NCBI GenBank assembly: GCA_003250455.1
Contig: QKGK01000520.1
Coordinates: forward strand, 1 to 6,627
Length of the DNA: 6,627 bases
Direction of reading: 5' to 3'
Origin: Chloroflexota bacterium
GTDB lineage: Bacteria > Chloroflexota > Anaerolineae > Anaerolineales > UBA11579
The notes below the pieces were generated by a model that saw only the letters and a program-made list of their open reading frames with translations, had not been told where the DNA came from and made no database searches. Shown here piece by piece: positions 5,650-6,627 of the stretch (the stretch's first letter is position 1; every line of letters begins with the position of its first letter). Made by a program: the position numbers and the translations under genes.

Positions 5650-6627
5650 TCAACCCAGGTATTTTTCCTTCAACTTCAGTTTTTCCACTTTGCCATACGG
5701 CGAATAAGGCAGGTCTTCCGCTACGATCAGCTTCTTTGGAATCTTGTAGCGCGCCAGTTTGTCCTGGCAAAACGCCTTCAGAACAGCTTCGCTGACTTCC
5801 TGGCCGTTCTCCGGCACCACGACCATCAACCCGACCTCCCCCCATGTCTCATCAGGTATCCCGATCAGGGCGGCATCTTTCACCGTCGGATGTTCTTTAT
5901 ATACGGCTTCCACCTCTGCGGCGTAAATATTCTCGCCGCCGCTCTTGATCATATCCTTGTAGCGACCGTCAATATAATAAAAACCATCCGCATCTTTATG
6001 GGCCATATCCCCGGTGTGAAACCAGCCGTCCACGACAGACTCAGCAGTCGCTTCCGGGTTGCGCCAGTAGCCGGCACACACATGCGGCCCCCAGATGAGA
6101 AGTTCACCGGCTTCGTCCACGCCGGATTCATCGCCGGTCTGCGGGTTGATAATCCGCATCTTGCTGTGCAGAATCGGCTTGCCCACCGAGCTGTTTTTAG
6201 GCACCGATTCCTCATCCGTCATGCTGAAGCAGTTCACGCCTACCTCGGTCAATCCGTACCCCTGCCGGAAGATGACATTTTTCTTTTCCCGCCACAGGTT
6301 CATCAGGTGCGGCGGGCAGGCCGCCCCCCCGCTGATAAAGTAATGCACCTGGCTGAAATCGGCCTCTTCAAAATAAGGGGAGTCCATCCACATCTGGAAC
6401 AGGGTCGGCACCCCCAGGATGACCGTGCAGCCTTCCTCCAGGATCCAGCGCAGCGAATCTTCCGGGTCGAAGTCGCGCGCCAGCACGATCCGCCCGCCGA
6501 TATATAAAATCGGAGTGAGAAAAGCAAACAACCCGCCAGCGTGGAATAACGGCGTGTACACCGGGGAGACATCCTTCTCTGTCACTCCCCAACTGCCAAC
6601 CGTGTTGATGCAGTTGAACAGGATCTG
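5650..6627 (-). CDS. Acyl-CoA synthetase (AMP-forming), C-terminal part; N-terminus beyond window edge
   Basis: This is a class I adenylate-forming ligase that would activate a carboxylic acid with ATP to an acyl-AMP and then form the CoA thioester. The visible 325 residues are open at the right edge; residue numbers here count from the first visible codon. A GTG at 6585 is an internal Val codon, not the start, because homology (LFNCINTVGSWGV) continues upstream. Motifs are PLFHAGG, ISGGA, A5 GYGLTE (123-128), A7 GWFHTGD (201-207), A8 DGRYKDMIKSGGENIYAAEV (220-239) and A10 YGKVEK with the expected catalytic Lys at 313. The P-loop motif (TSGTTGxPKG) should lie just outside the window. The sequence resembles the FadD/medium- to long-chain or aromatic acid CoA ligase group; the substrate is not readable. 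The gene leads directly into the hydrolase gene. Confidence 0.93.
   Translation of the reverse strand, partial: QILFNCINTVGSWGVTEKDVSPVYTPLFHAGGLFAFLTPILYIGGRIVLARDFDPEDSLRWILEEGCTVILGVPTLFQMWMDSPYFEEADFSQVHYFISGGAACPPHLMNLWREKKNVIFRQGYGLTEVGVNCFSMTDEESVPKNSSVGKPILHSKMRIINPQTGDESGVDEAGELLIWGPHVCAGYWRNPEATAESVVDGWFHTGDMAHKDADGFYYIDGRYKDMIKSGGENIYAAEVEAVYKEHPTVKDAALIGIPDETWGEVGLMVVVPENGQEVSEAVLKAFCQDKLARYKIPKKLIVAEDLPYSPYGKVEKLKLKEKYLG

Noticed and set aside
6583..6585. GTG as the start of the CoA ligase
   Set aside because: The frame and family homology continue to the window edge, and the P-loop domain would be missing; the gene is simply cut by the window.
1..6627. Search for tRNA, rRNA, CRISPR arrays, transposase genes or insertion-sequence ends
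   Set aside because: Nothing of this kind is visible. The only tandem repeat is the coding 24-bp repeat and the only strong inverted repeat noticed is the hairpin at 2998-3032.

Overview
The window holds one co-directional block of genes, all on the minus strand. Transcription runs from right (6627) to left (1). The DNA is bacterial, moderately GC-rich by eye, with dense genes and clear AAGGAG-type ribosome binding sites. The lipoprotein signal (lipobox LAAC followed by CGGG) and the Glu/Pro/Thr-rich linker on the solute-binding protein resemble those of Anaerolineae-like Chloroflexota. That taxonomic guess comes from general appearance only and is not proven.

Layout in transcription order: (1) 6627-5650, the C-terminal 325 residues of an acyl-CoA synthetase (AMP-forming ligase), with its N-terminus beyond the right edge. 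(2) 5625-4552, a cytoplasmic alpha/beta hydrolase with a complete Ser/Asp/His triad. (3) 4485-3067, a lipoprotein solute-binding protein of the branched-chain amino acid/aromatic acid (LivK/HAAT) family. (4) 3066-2908, a non-coding gap with a strong 15-bp hairpin and a possible promoter. (5) 2907-2137, a LivG-type ATPase. (6) 2129-1425, a LivF-type ATPase. (7) 1415-1, a LivH-type permease still open at the left edge. The permease is an uninterrupted 471-codon reading frame with no stop before position 1. It carries about 165 residues more than E. coli LivH between the first conserved membrane segments and the rest of the fold. A LivM-type second permease would be expected just beyond the left edge.

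Taken together this is a Liv/HAAT-type ABC importer next to a CoA ligase and a hydrolase. Such neighbourhoods suggest import of an organic acid, amide or ester-type compound, hydrolysis if needed, and activation to a CoA thioester. The substrate cannot be read from the sequence. Gene spacing is tight (9, 7 and 24 nt) except for the 66-nt gap before the binding protein and the 159-nt gap after it, so the binding protein may be expressed at a different level from livGFH.

I see no RNA genes, mobile elements, CRISPR array or obvious novel defence system. The less ordinary items are the enlarged LivH, the hairpin/promoter arrangement at 2966-3037, a possible 28-codon overlapping ORF in front of the binding protein, and the tandem-repeat linker of that protein.
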